Source of the DNA: Solirubrobacter sp963792915
GTDB taxonomy: Bacteria; Actinomycetota; Thermoleophilia; Solirubrobacterales; Solirubrobacteraceae
Assembly: GCA_963792915.1 (NCBI GenBank)
Contig: CAWBYD010000009.1
Span: forward strand, 1 to 64,000
DNA length: 64,000 bases
Direction of reading: 5' to 3'
Shown: in pieces, positions 6,956 through 14,080 of the stretch
How the letters are laid out: the number at the start of each line of letters is the position of its first letter
Position numbering within the stretch: position 1 is the first letter of the stretch
Position numbers and translations under genes: made by a program
Notes under the pieces: model-generated
What the model saw: the letters and a program-made list of their open reading frames with translations, nothing else
Database searches by the model: none
What the model was told of the DNA's origin: nothing

Positions 6956-8056
6956 CTAAGCCACGTCCCGCAGTTTCTGCGCCTCGGCGAGGCTCTGGAG
7001 CTTCTTGAGCGACTGGTTCTCGATCTGGCGGATGCGCTCGCGCGTCACGTTGAACGTGCGCCCGACCTCGTCGAGCGTGCGCGGGTGCTCCCCGCCCAGC
7101 CCGTAGCGCAACTCGAGCACGCGCCGCTCGCGATACGAGAGGTTCTCGAGTGCCTCGCGCAGCGCTTCCTTGGTGAGGATCTCCGCAGCCCGCTCGTAGG
7201 GGGACTCGGCCCGCTCGTCGGCGATGAACTGGCCGAACTCGGACTCCTCCTCGTCGCCCACCGGCTTCTCGAGCGAGACCGGCGCCTGCGCGGAGCGCTT
7301 GATCGAGTCGACCTCCTCCGGGTCGATCCCCGTGACGTCGGCGATCTCCTCGGGCGTGGGCTCGCGACCCAGCTCCGTGACCAGCTTGCGCTCGGCGCGG
7401 CCGATCTTGTTGAGCTTCTCGACGACGTGCACCGGGATGCGGATCGTGCGCGCCTTGTCGGCCAGCGCGCGGGCGATCGCCTGGCGGATCCACCACGTCG
7501 CGTACGTCGAGAACTTGAAGCCCTTGCGGTAGTCGAACTTCTCCGCGGCGCGCACGAGGCCGAGCGTGCCCTCCTGGATCAGGTCCAGGAACGGGAGGCC
7601 CTGGTTGCGGTAGTTCTTCGCGATCGACACGACGAGCCGCAGGTTGGACTCGACCATCTTCTGCTTGGCGTCGAGATCCCCGCGCTCGATCCGGCGCGCG
7701 AGGTCCACCTCTTCCTGCGCCGTGAGCAGCCGGACCTTGCCGATGTCCTTCAGGAACAGCTGAAGGGAGTCGGTCGTCATGTCCGGCTTGAGGTCGATCG
7801 TCGTCTTCGCCTTACGGCGGCCGCGCTTGTCCGGCGCGCGATCCTCCTGGCCGGCAGCGAGCGCTGGATCGATCTCCTCGACCAGCTCGATCTCGGAGCG
7901 CTCGAAGAAGGCGTGCAGCTCCTCGAGGTCGGTCTCGTCGACGTCCATCTCCGACAGGGCGATCGAGATCTCGGCGAACGTGAGCACGCCCACCTGCTGG
8001 CCCTTGAGGATCAGGCCCTTGACTTCTTCGAGTTCCTGTAGATCCACAACTGACAT
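6956..8056 (-). CDS. rpoD: Principal RNA polymerase sigma factor (RpoD/SigA)
   Basis: The 366-residue group 1 sigma factor has a short region 1.1 (MSVVDLQELEEVKGLILKGQ), region 1.2 (DSLQLFLKDIGKVRLLTAQEE), region 2 with FLDLIQEGTLGLVRA and KFSTYATWWIRQAIARA, region 3, and region 4.2 ending in the helix-turn-helix TLDEVGRTFNVTRERIRQIE. The WWIRQAI block reads the -10 and the RERIRQIE block the -35. It is shorter than most actinobacterial SigA/HrdB proteins because the acidic N-terminal extension is small. It is monocistronic, with the 42-bp repeat downstream and a divergent small gene upstream. Confidence 0.96.
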   Translation of the reverse strand: MSVVDLQELEEVKGLILKGQQVGVLTFAEISIALSEMDVDETDLEELHAFFERSEIELVEEIDPALAAGQEDRAPDKRGRRKAKTTIDLKPDMTTDSLQLFLKDIGKVRLLTAQEEVDLARRIERGDLDAKQKMVESNLRLVVSIAKNYRNQGLPFLDLIQEGTLGLVRAAEKFDYRKGFKFSTYATWWIRQAIARALADKARTIRIPVHVVEKLNKIGRAERKLVTELGREPTPEEIADVTGIDPEEVDSIKRSAQAPVSLEKPVGDEEESEFGQFIADERAESPYERAAEILTKEALREALENLSYRERRVLELRYGLGGEHPRTLDEVGRTFNVTRERIRQIENQSLKKLQSLAEAQKLRDVA

Positions 8057-8108
8057 GGATGTCCCGTTCTAGCGGAGTCTGTACCCGGACGGCGTGCCGT
8101 CGCGGCGG

Positions 8109-8137
8109 AGTCTAGGCGCTGTCAGTGACGAGTTCCA
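8109..8137 (-). promoter_or_regulatory. Promoter of the principal sigma factor gene
   Basis: On the minus strand TGGAAC (8137-8132), 17 bp, then TAGACT (8114-8109) fit a sigma-70-type promoter. The leader would be about 46 nt. GCGGAGTCT occurs twice on the plus strand in this leader area (from about 8073 and 8104). Confidence 0.45.
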
Positions 8138-8210
8138 GCCGCGGTTGTGAGCCGGACGTGGCGGCATCGCGCGGGGCGCTGTGCGGTGGACGGAGCTCAA
8201 GCACACATCT

Positions 8211-8216
8211 TAGACT
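8211..8216 (+). promoter_or_regulatory. -10 hexamer TAGACT of the small gene at 8226
   Basis: TAGACT ends 9 nt before the ATG at 8226, with TGGACG 18 bp upstream as a weak -35. The transcript would be nearly leaderless. Confidence 0.45.
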
Positions 8217-8225
8217 CCGTAGCAC

Positions 8226-8537
8226 ATGGCGGAGAAGAATCGCGACGAGCCGAGCGTCCTCGGCGGTCTGTCCAGCACTCGCGCCGAACGCATCGGGCGT
8301 CCGCGCGCCGCCGCGAGGTCCTCGCGGGCGAAGCGCCCGGCCGCGGTGCGCCCCGGCTCGCCACCGCTGCGCGCGCCGCGCCAGGCCACGCCGCCGCCCG
8401 TCTCGCGCGTCCCGCCGCCGACGGGCACCGAGCTCGTGACGACCGTGATCCAGGCCGCCGGCGAGCTCGCGCAGGTGGGCTTCATCGTCGGCGGCCGCGC
8501 GCTCAAACGTGCTGTGGACCGTCTGCCGCGTCCTTGA
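8226..8537 (+). CDS. Small Pro/Arg/Ala-rich protein of unknown function
   Basis: A 103-residue protein. Residues 1-65 are a basic, Pro-rich, probably disordered region (SSRAKRPAAVRP, RQATPPPVSRVPPPTG). Residues 66-95 form one amphipathic-to-hydrophobic helix (TELVTTVIQAAGELAQVGFIVGG) followed by a basic RALKRAVDRLP end. No domain is recognised. The start is supported by a -10-like TAGACT 9 nt upstream. It is divergent from the sigma factor gene and followed by the c-di-AMP riboswitch of the next gene. Confidence 0.6.
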   Translation: MAEKNRDEPSVLGGLSSTRAERIGRPRAAARSSRAKRPAAVRPGSPPLRAPRQATPPPVSRVPPPTGTELVTTVIQAAGELAQVGFIVGGRALKRAVDRLPRP

Positions 8538-8547
8538 TAGGTTTCGC

Positions 8548-8680
8548 GCGCCGAATCGCCGCCGGGTCAGCGGCGGCGAGCGGGGGACCCGATGCGACCG
8601 TTGGTCGCGGGGGCGAATTGGTCTAGGCCATAGCGCTGCTTCCTCAGCGCGAGCCCGTCAGCTCACCTCGTAGGCGCTAG
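8548..8680 (+). ncRNA. c-di-AMP riboswitch (ydaO/yuaA type)
   Basis: The leader of the RlpA-like gene shows the ordered conserved blocks of the ydaO motif: GCGGGGGACCCG (8580-8591), GGGGGCGAAT (8610-8619) and the 3' signature CCCGTCAGCTCACCTCGTAGGCG (8653-8676, given as key bases CCCGnCAGCTnACC...GTAGGCG). Variable stems lie between. In actinobacteria this element binds cyclic di-AMP and usually represses cell-wall hydrolase genes of the RlpA, Rpf and NlpC/P60 types. The gene downstream fits that. A second copy precedes the NlpC/P60 gene near 53 kb. The 5' boundary is approximate. Confidence 0.9.
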
Positions 8681-8688
8681 AGGAAGCC

Positions 8689-9354
8689 ATGAACGTTCGC
8701 GTCACCTTCGCACTCGCCGCCGCGCTGCTCGCAGCGCCGGTGACGAACGCGCGCGCCCAGGACGCCGGCGGAGTTGCCGCGCCGATCATGGTTCCCGTGG
8801 CTGCGGCGGTGACCGCGAGCGGAAGCGGACTTACGGTCACCGCCCGGCCCGACGCCACGCTCGGCAAGGTGTCAGCCGTGACGGGGACCGCGCGCGCCGG
8901 GCGGCTGGTGCGGCTGGACCTGCTCGCGGAGGACGGCACGTGGCAGCGCCAGGGCTATGCGCGCGCCGGCCCCGACGGCACGTTCGTCGCGCACTGGCGC
9001 CCGCTCCACATCGGGCAGTTCCAGTTGCGCGTGAGCGACTCCGCGCCGCTCGCGGTGACCGTCTACAAGCCCGCGCTCGCGACCTGGTACGGACCGGGCT
9101 TCTTCGGCGACGCGACCGCGTGCGGCATGCCGCTGACGGTCGATCTCCAGGGGGTCGCGCACCGCAGCCTGCCGTGCGGGACGCTGGTCTCGATCAGCTA
9201 CCTCGGCCGCTCGGTGACCGTCCCGGTCATCGACCGCGGGCCGTACGGCGTCGCCGGTGCCGAGTGGGACCTCACGGAGGCCACCGCGCAGTCGCTGGGC
9301 GTCACCGCGACGAGCACGATCGGCGCGCTGCGCCTCAGGCCTCCAGGTAGCTGA
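8689..9354 (+). CDS. Secreted RlpA-like double-psi beta-barrel protein
   Basis: A Sec signal peptide covers residues 1-23 (cut after ARA). A beta-rich Ig-like part follows at ~40-125, then a double-psi beta-barrel at ~128-221: LATWYGPGFFGDATACG, GVAHRSLPCGTLVSI and VPVIDRGPYGVAGAEWDLTEA. The conserved Asp in VIDRGP and the ATWYG entry identify the RlpA/expansin-like fold; Pseudomonas RlpA is a lytic transglycosylase on naked glycan strands. It probably acts in the cell wall. It is preceded by a c-di-AMP riboswitch and an AGAGGAAG ribosome site. It overlaps the convergent MerR gene by 20 bp. Confidence 0.88.
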   Translation: MNVRVTFALAAALLAAPVTNARAQDAGGVAAPIMVPVAAAVTASGSGLTVTARPDATLGKVSAVTGTARAGRLVRLDLLAEDGTWQRQGYARAGPDGTFVAHWRPLHIGQFQLRVSDSAPLAVTVYKPALATWYGPGFFGDATACGMPLTVDLQGVAHRSLPCGTLVSISYLGRSVTVPVIDRGPYGVAGAEWDLTEATAQSLGVTATSTIGALRLRPPGS

Positions 9355-10144
9355 TCATCCGGTTGGTCAGCGCCGTCAGCGCCGGCGCGGGGACCTCGAC
9401 CGCCAGCGGGCGGTCGGCCAGCAGCTGCTGGGCGCGCTCGCCGACGCCCGGCGCGGCGCGGCCCGCGAGCGCCGCGGCGACCTGCGCCGCACGCCGGACG
9501 ACCGCCGGGTCCATCGTCCAGACGGCCTCGAACACGCGCCCGCGCTCGGTGCGCGGCGTCTCCCAGCCGACGAGGCAAGCGGCGAACCCCGGCGCGTCGA
9601 CCACCACCGCCCACTCGTGCCCGAGCGGGTCGTGCTCGGCGATCGGGATCTCGACCGGCTCGTCCTCCTCGCCCACGTGCACCGTCTCGAACTGCGCGAA
9701 GACGATCACGGCGTCGGCGACCTTGGCGATCCGCCGGTAGCGGTGCTCGACGGCGCGGTAGTTCCGCTCCTCCTGGAAGGCGCCGATCAGCACCGGGCCG
9801 GCCGCGCTGGCGATCGCCTCCTCCTCGATCGCGCGTGACACCGCCGCCAGCGTGCGCTTGCGCAGCCGCTGCGGACGGACCGGTGAGTCGGCGAGCGCGG
9901 CGAAGATCGACGCGCGCTCCGGCACGCCCTCGCGGGCGCGCTCGAGCGCCGCGGGAACGGACAACCCACGGTCGCGCAACGCGAGCACGCGGCGCAGCGT
10001 GGCGACGTCGTCGGGCGTGTAGATGCGGTAGCCCGCGGGCGTGCGCGCCGGCTCCGGATAGCCGTAGCGCTGCTCCCACATGCGGATCGTCCCCGGCGCG
10101 AGACCGGTCTGCTCCGCCACGTCCTTGATCGCGAGCGTCTTCAC
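9335..10144 (-). CDS. MerR-type regulator with DICT sensory domain
   Basis: An N-terminal MerR helix-turn-helix (residues 3-70) reads LAIKDVAEQTGLAPGTIRMWEQRYGYPEPART and GYRIYTPDDVATLRRV. A DICT-like domain (~100-235) follows with AVSRAIEEEAI, AFQEERNYRAVEHRYRRIA and ADAVIVFAQF. DICT domains are found beside GGDEF and two-component modules and are thought to sense light or redox-linked ligands; the ligand here is unknown. It starts at a GTG (10144), with TATGCG 7 nt upstream. It is monocistronic and its 3' end overlaps the RlpA-like gene. MerR proteins usually bind between a long-spaced -35 and -10, but no target is evident. Confidence 0.85.
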   Translation of the reverse strand: MKTLAIKDVAEQTGLAPGTIRMWEQRYGYPEPARTPAGYRIYTPDDVATLRRVLALRDRGLSVPAALERAREGVPERASIFAALADSPVRPQRLRKRTLAAVSRAIEEEAIASAAGPVLIGAFQEERNYRAVEHRYRRIAKVADAVIVFAQFETVHVGEEDEPVEIPIAEHDPLGHEWAVVVDAPGFAACLVGWETPRTERGRVFEAVWTMDPAVVRRAAQVAAALAGRAAPGVGERAQQLLADRPLAVEVPAPALTALTNRMISYLEA

Positions 10145-10251
10145 CCGTCAACGCATACGGTCGCGCGGGAGATTCGGATTCTCGGAGTGTTCATGCGCGG
10201 CGGCGCCGGAGCCTACCCCGGCGCGTGCGATCATGGCCGCCAGCCACGCTC

Positions 10252-10980
10252 GTGCTCCAGGTCTCCGTGTTCTCGCGCCAGCCCCTCAACCGCCCGCGGC
10301 GGATCGCCAGCGCCGTGATCGCCGATCCCGAGCAGCACACGGTGATGGACCGCGGCGGGGCGGTCCGCTCGATCCAGGCCGCGAACGTCGACATGCCGCT
10401 CGAGCAGCTCGACGCGCTGTGGACGCCGGCGCACCTCGAGCGGCTTGCGCGGACGTACTGGAAGTACCTCTCGCGGGTGACGCTGGGGCTGATCCGCGTG
10501 ACCTACACGGAGACCGAGCGGTCCGTAGTGCTGATCGGCCGGCCATTCGTGCTCCTGCGCTTCCGCGCCCCCGAGTACGACTTCTCGGCAAATCGCGGGA
10601 TCGTGCGGTGGCGGATCCAGAGCGGGCTCCTCGTCTCGCGCCGCAACGAGGGCTACCTCGAGATCGACGTGCGCCGGATCGAGTCAGATCGCCCCGGGTA
10701 CGGGCGCGTGCACGTCGAGGTCGAGGTGGCGAACTTCTACCCCGCGATCGCCACCTGGGTCGCCCGCTGGTTCTACACGCAGACGCAGTCGCGCATCCAC
10801 GTGCTCGTCACGCACGGGTTCCTGCGCTCGCTGGCCAAGCTCGACCTCGAGGAGTCCGCCGTCGGGCGCTTCGCGGAGCGCCGCCCCGGCAGCGCCGGCG
10901 ACACCCCGTGGAAGGGCGTCGCCGTGCTCGCCGCGATGGTCGGGACGATCGTCGCGCTAGCGCTGCGGCGGCGCGGCTAG
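10252..10980 (+). CDS. Uncharacterised protein with C-terminal membrane helix
   Basis: A 242-residue protein from the GTG at 10252 (VLQVSVFSRQPLNRP); GTG 10225 is an alternative. The body is mixed alpha/beta with many aromatic residues (RTYWKYLSRVTLGLIRVTYTE, VLLRFRAPEYDF, VEVANFYPAIATWVARWFY). It ends in one transmembrane helix near residues 222-238 followed by LRRRG, so it looks tail-anchored with the bulk in the cytoplasm. The hydrophobic-ligand-like beta pattern (IVRWRIQSGLLV, GYLEIDVRR) recalls START/SRPBCC-type pockets, but this is only a resemblance. The 3' end overlaps the convergent esterase by 24 bp. Confidence 0.6.
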   Translation: MLQVSVFSRQPLNRPRRIASAVIADPEQHTVMDRGGAVRSIQAANVDMPLEQLDALWTPAHLERLARTYWKYLSRVTLGLIRVTYTETERSVVLIGRPFVLLRFRAPEYDFSANRGIVRWRIQSGLLVSRRNEGYLEIDVRRIESDRPGYGRVHVEVEVANFYPAIATWVARWFYTQTQSRIHVLVTHGFLRSLAKLDLEESAVGRFAERRPGSAGDTPWKGVAVLAAMVGTIVALALRRRG

Positions 10981-11961
10981 CAGCGCGCGCGTCATCCCCG
11001 CGACCTCGATCAGCGCGTGATACGAGGACGGGCTGGCGCCGATCGAGTTGATGAAGCCGTGGAAGAGCCCGCTGAAGCGCCGCGCGAGCACGGGCACGCC
11101 CGCGCTGCGCAGCGCCTGCGCGTAGGCCTCGCCCTCGTCGCGCAGGGGATCGAACCCCGCCGTGACGACGAGCGCGGGCGCCGACCGGCCGAGCTGCGGC
11201 GACAGGATCGGCGAGCGCAGCGGGTCGCCGGCGTCGGCCCCCGGCGGCAGGAAGTGGCCCGTGTACCACTGCATCAGCTGGTCGGTGAGGAAGAAGCCCT
11301 TGCCGAACAGCTCGCGCGAGCGGCGCACCTGGGTCGCGTCGACGGCGGGGTAGATCAGCAGCGCGAGCACCGGGTCGTACTCGATCGCGAGCGTCGCCGC
11401 GAGGTTGCCGCCGGCGCTGTCGCCGCTGACCGCGACGCGCTCATGGTGCGCGGCGGCCCACTCGTAGGCGGCGCGGGCGTCCTCGACGTAGGCCGGGAAC
11501 GGGTGCTCGGGCGCCTTGCGGTACTCGACCGCGAGCACGTCGACGCCGCCGTGGCGGCACAGGACGCGGCACGGCGCGTCGTGCGTGTCGAGGTCGCCGA
11601 CCACGAACCCGCCGCCGTGCAGGTACAGCAGCAGCGGCTTCGGGCCCGGCTCGGCCGACGTGTAGCGGCGGGCGGGCAGACCGGCGACCGTCAGGTCCTC
11701 GACGCCGCCGACCGGCACGATACGCGTCCCGCGCGCCAGCGCCGCCTCCTCGCGGGTCAGCGCGCGGGCACGCTCGGGGGTCAGCGACGCGTCCCACACC
11801 GGCTCGCCGATCCGCTCGCGCAACGCCAGCATCAGCTGCACGTCGGGCTCCAGGCGCTGGCCGTCGATGATGATCGGCGGGCGGCCGGAGAGCCGGCGCT
11901 GGACGCGCCGGGGCAGGCGGGCGAGCCGCTCCGCCACCGCCGTCTCGACGCGCTCTCTCAT
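10957..11961 (-). CDS. Alpha/beta hydrolase, HSL-type (family IV) esterase
   Basis: The 334-residue esterase has the HSL family signatures in order: oxyanion-hole motif LHGGGFVVGD, nucleophile elbow VSGDSAGGNLA, acid Asp in GFDPLRDEGEAYA and His in LFHGFINSIG. An N-terminal cap helical segment (MRERVETAVAERLARL...) precedes the fold. Such enzymes cleave short-chain esters; the natural substrate is unknown. The ATG overlaps the glpX stop as ATGA, so translation is coupled. It is the last gene of the three-gene operon membrane protein-glpX-esterase. Confidence 0.9.
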   Translation of the reverse strand: MRERVETAVAERLARLPRRVQRRLSGRPPIIIDGQRLEPDVQLMLALRERIGEPVWDASLTPERARALTREEAALARGTRIVPVGGVEDLTVAGLPARRYTSAEPGPKPLLLYLHGGGFVVGDLDTHDAPCRVLCRHGGVDVLAVEYRKAPEHPFPAYVEDARAAYEWAAAHHERVAVSGDSAGGNLAATLAIEYDPVLALLIYPAVDATQVRRSRELFGKGFFLTDQLMQWYTGHFLPPGADAGDPLRSPILSPQLGRSAPALVVTAGFDPLRDEGEAYAQALRSAGVPVLARRFSGLFHGFINSIGASPSSYHALIEVAGMTRALLAAPPQR

Positions 11962-12959
11962 CCGTAGCGGGAGCCGGACAGCGCGCGCAGCTTGGTGCGG
12001 TCGTGGCGGGACACGATCCGGCGCACCGTGCCCGAGCGGCTGCGCATCACGAGCGACTCGGTGGTCGCCCCGCGCACGCCGTCGTAGCGGACACCGCGCA
12101 GCACGTCGCCGTCGGTCACGCCGGTGGCGCAGAAGAAGCAGTTCTCGCCGCGCACGAGGTCGTCGTGGGTCAGGACGCGGGTGACGTCCTGCCCGGCCGC
12201 CTCGGCGCGGGCGCGCTCGTCCTCGTCGCGCGGCCACAGGCGGCCGATCAGCCCGCCGCCGTAGCACTTCAGCGCCGCCGCCGAGATGACGCCCTCGGGC
12301 GTGCCGCCGATCCCCCACAGCAGGTCCACCGCGCGGTCGGGCGCGGCCGCCAGCAGCGCGCCGGCGACATCGCCGTCGGTGATCAGCCGCACGCGCGCGC
12401 CGGCCTCGCGGAGCGCCTTGATGCCCTCCTCGTGGCGCGGCCGGTCGAGCACGACGACCATCACGTCGCGGACGTCGACGCCGCGCCGCTCCGCGACCAG
12501 CTCGACGGTCTTGCCGAGCGGCCGGTCGAGGTCCAGCAGGTCGGCGATCTCGTCGCGGCCGGCCATCTTCTCCATGTAGAAGACCGGGCCGGGGTCGAAC
12601 ATCGTGCCGCGCTCGGACAGCGCGATCACCGACAGGGCGTTCGGGCGGCCCTGCGCCGCCAGCCGCGTGCCCTCGAGCGGGTCGACGGCGATGTCGCAGT
12701 GCGGCGGGGTGCCGTCGCCGACCTCCTCGCCGTTGGCGAGCATCGGCGCCTCGTCCTTCTCGCCTTCGCCGATCACGACGACCCCGTCCATGTGGATCGT
12801 GCGCAGCACGGCGTGCATGCCGTCCACGGCCGCCTGGTCGGCGGCCTCCTTGTCCCCCATGCCGACCATGCGTGCGGCCTGCAGGGCGGCCGCCTCGGTC
12901 ACGCGCACGAGCTCCAGCGCGAGGTTGCGGTCGGGTGGCACTGCTTCGGAGCGGTTCAT
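11958..12959 (-). CDS. glpX: Class II fructose-1,6-bisphosphatase GlpX
   Basis: The 333-residue enzyme dephosphorylates fructose-1,6-bisphosphate in gluconeogenesis. Family blocks are visible: VIGEGEKDEAPML (metal-binding Glu/Asp), DIAVDPLEGT, LITDGDVAGA, WGIGGTPEGVISAAALKC and a C-terminal RGVRY...TESLVMRS. Actinobacteria rely on GlpX rather than the class I enzyme, so this is likely the housekeeping FBPase. Start and stop overlap both neighbours by four bases (ATGA), giving a tight operon with a four-helix membrane protein upstream and an esterase downstream. Confidence 0.95.
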   Translation of the reverse strand: MNRSEAVPPDRNLALELVRVTEAAALQAARMVGMGDKEAADQAAVDGMHAVLRTIHMDGVVVIGEGEKDEAPMLANGEEVGDGTPPHCDIAVDPLEGTRLAAQGRPNALSVIALSERGTMFDPGPVFYMEKMAGRDEIADLLDLDRPLGKTVELVAERRGVDVRDVMVVVLDRPRHEEGIKALREAGARVRLITDGDVAGALLAAAPDRAVDLLWGIGGTPEGVISAAALKCYGGGLIGRLWPRDEDERARAEAAGQDVTRVLTHDDLVRGENCFFCATGVTDGDVLRGVRYDGVRGATTESLVMRSRSGTVRRIVSRHDRTKLRALSGSRYG

Positions 12960-13414
12960 AGGACTCCCGGTGGCTTGCGTGGTCGTTCGGTACCGCTCGC
13001 GCGCAGTGCGCCGCCTACGACCTCCAGCGCGCAGCCGACGAGCGACACGAACCAGCCGATCTCGAGGCTGATCTCCCCGGGCGGGTTGCCGGGACGGTCG
13101 ATCACCCCCACGTAGAGCACGAGGACGAGCGCGATCATCGCGACCACCGCGGTCATCTCTCCGCGCGGCCAGCTCAGCTCGTGGTCGCGCAGGATGATCC
13201 ACGCGAGGATCAGCGGCGCCAGCGCCGCCGCGAGCAGCGGCCAGCGGACGATCGGAAGCGCCTCCCAGCCCGACAACGAGCCGGTGGCGCCGTTGATCTC
13301 GGCGTTCGCGTTGTCCGGATTGGTCGAGTACCAGTCCAGGATGAGACCGAGCGCGAGCAGCACCCCTCCGAGCACGGCGAGGAACTCTCCGCGTCCGAGG
13401 CGGCCCAGGTTCAT
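12956..13414 (-). CDS. Four-helix membrane protein of unknown function
   Basis: A 152-residue protein with four predicted transmembrane helices: FLAVLGGVLLALGLILDWY, PIVRWPLLAAALAPLILAWII, MTAVVAMIALVLVLYVGVI and IGWFVSLVGCALEVVGGAL. A short polar loop (STNPDNANAEINGATGSLSGWEA) lies between helices 1 and 2. The pattern resembles small actinobacterial membrane proteins without assigned role. It leads the glpX operon. Its ATG is 29 bp from the divergent tag gene, across a 14-bp perfect palindrome that supplies both -10 elements. Confidence 0.75.
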   Translation of the reverse strand: MNLGRLGRGEFLAVLGGVLLALGLILDWYSTNPDNANAEINGATGSLSGWEALPIVRWPLLAAALAPLILAWIILRDHELSWPRGEMTAVVAMIALVLVLYVGVIDRPGNPPGEISLEIGWFVSLVGCALEVVGGALRASGTERPRKPPGVL

Positions 13415-13422
13415 GCCTGCCT

Positions 13423-13436
13423 GAGCCTATAGGCTC
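13423..13436. promoter_or_regulatory. Palindromic bidirectional -10 element
   Basis: GAGCCTATAGGCTC is a perfect 14-bp palindrome in a 29-bp divergent gap. It holds TAGGCT on both strands (13430-13435 plus, 13429-13424 minus), 8 nt before the tag ATG and 9 nt before the membrane-protein ATG. One symmetric element can thus start both transcripts, both nearly leaderless. Confidence 0.65.
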
Positions 13437-13443
13437 GTCGGCG

Positions 13444-14019
13444 ATGTTCGACGGGGTCGCCGTGGGCGAAGACGGTCTTGTGCGCTGCTCGTGGGCGGTC
13501 TCCGCACCCGAGTACATCGCCTACCACGACGTGGAATGGGGCCAGCCGGTGCGCGACGACCAGGGGCTGTTCGAGCGCCTGTGCCTCGAGGCGTTCCAGT
13601 CCGGGCTCTCGTTCATCACGATCCTGCGCAAGCGCGAGAACTTCCGGGCGGCGTTCGCGGATTTCGACATTCCCACGGTCGCCGCGTTCGGCGACCGCGA
13701 CGTGGAGCGGCTGATGGCCGACGCCGGCATCATCCGCAACCGGGCGAAGGTGCTCGCCGCGATCGCGAACGCGCGCGCGGCGCTCGAGCTGGGCGACCTG
13801 ACCGAGCTGCTGTGGTCGTTCGCGCCCGCACCGCGGCCGCGCTGGACGACGGGCGCCGACGTGCCGGCGACGACGCCGGAGTCCAAGGCGATGGCGCGCG
13901 AGCTCAAGAAGCGCGGCTTTCGCTTCGTCGGCCCGACGACCGCGTACGCGCTGATGCAGGCCTGCGGGATGGTCGACGACCACGTGGCGGGCTGCCACGT
14001 CCCCCCGCTCGACGCCTGA
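13444..14019 (+). CDS. tag: DNA-3-methyladenine glycosylase I
   Basis: The 191-residue base-excision repair enzyme removes 3-methyladenine from alkylated DNA. Zinc ligands typical of Tag are present: C15 and H28 near the N-terminus (RCSWA...AYHDVEWG), and H180/C184 in DDHVAGC. The helix-hairpin-helix region and FQSGLSFITILRKRENFR plus KKRGFRFVGPTTAYALMQACGMV are diagnostic. Its start is 8 nt after a TAGGCT hexamer inside the palindromic divergent promoter. It ends 61 bp before the first RTX gene. Confidence 0.95.
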   Translation: MFDGVAVGEDGLVRCSWAVSAPEYIAYHDVEWGQPVRDDQGLFERLCLEAFQSGLSFITILRKRENFRAAFADFDIPTVAAFGDRDVERLMADAGIIRNRAKVLAAIANARAALELGDLTELLWSFAPAPRPRWTTGADVPATTPESKAMARELKKRGFRFVGPTTAYALMQACGMVDDHVAGCHVPPLDA

Positions 14020-14067
14020 CGCGCCTCCGGTGTTCGGACGCGGACCGGATTCCCCCGGTTCCTGGGC

Positions 14068-14073
14068 TACGGT
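14068..14073 (+). promoter_or_regulatory. -10 hexamer TACGGT of the first RTX gene
   Basis: TACGGT ends 7 nt before the ATG at 14081, with no Shine-Dalgarno sequence; the transcript would be leaderless. Confidence 0.4.
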
Positions 14074-14080
14074 TCCCGCG

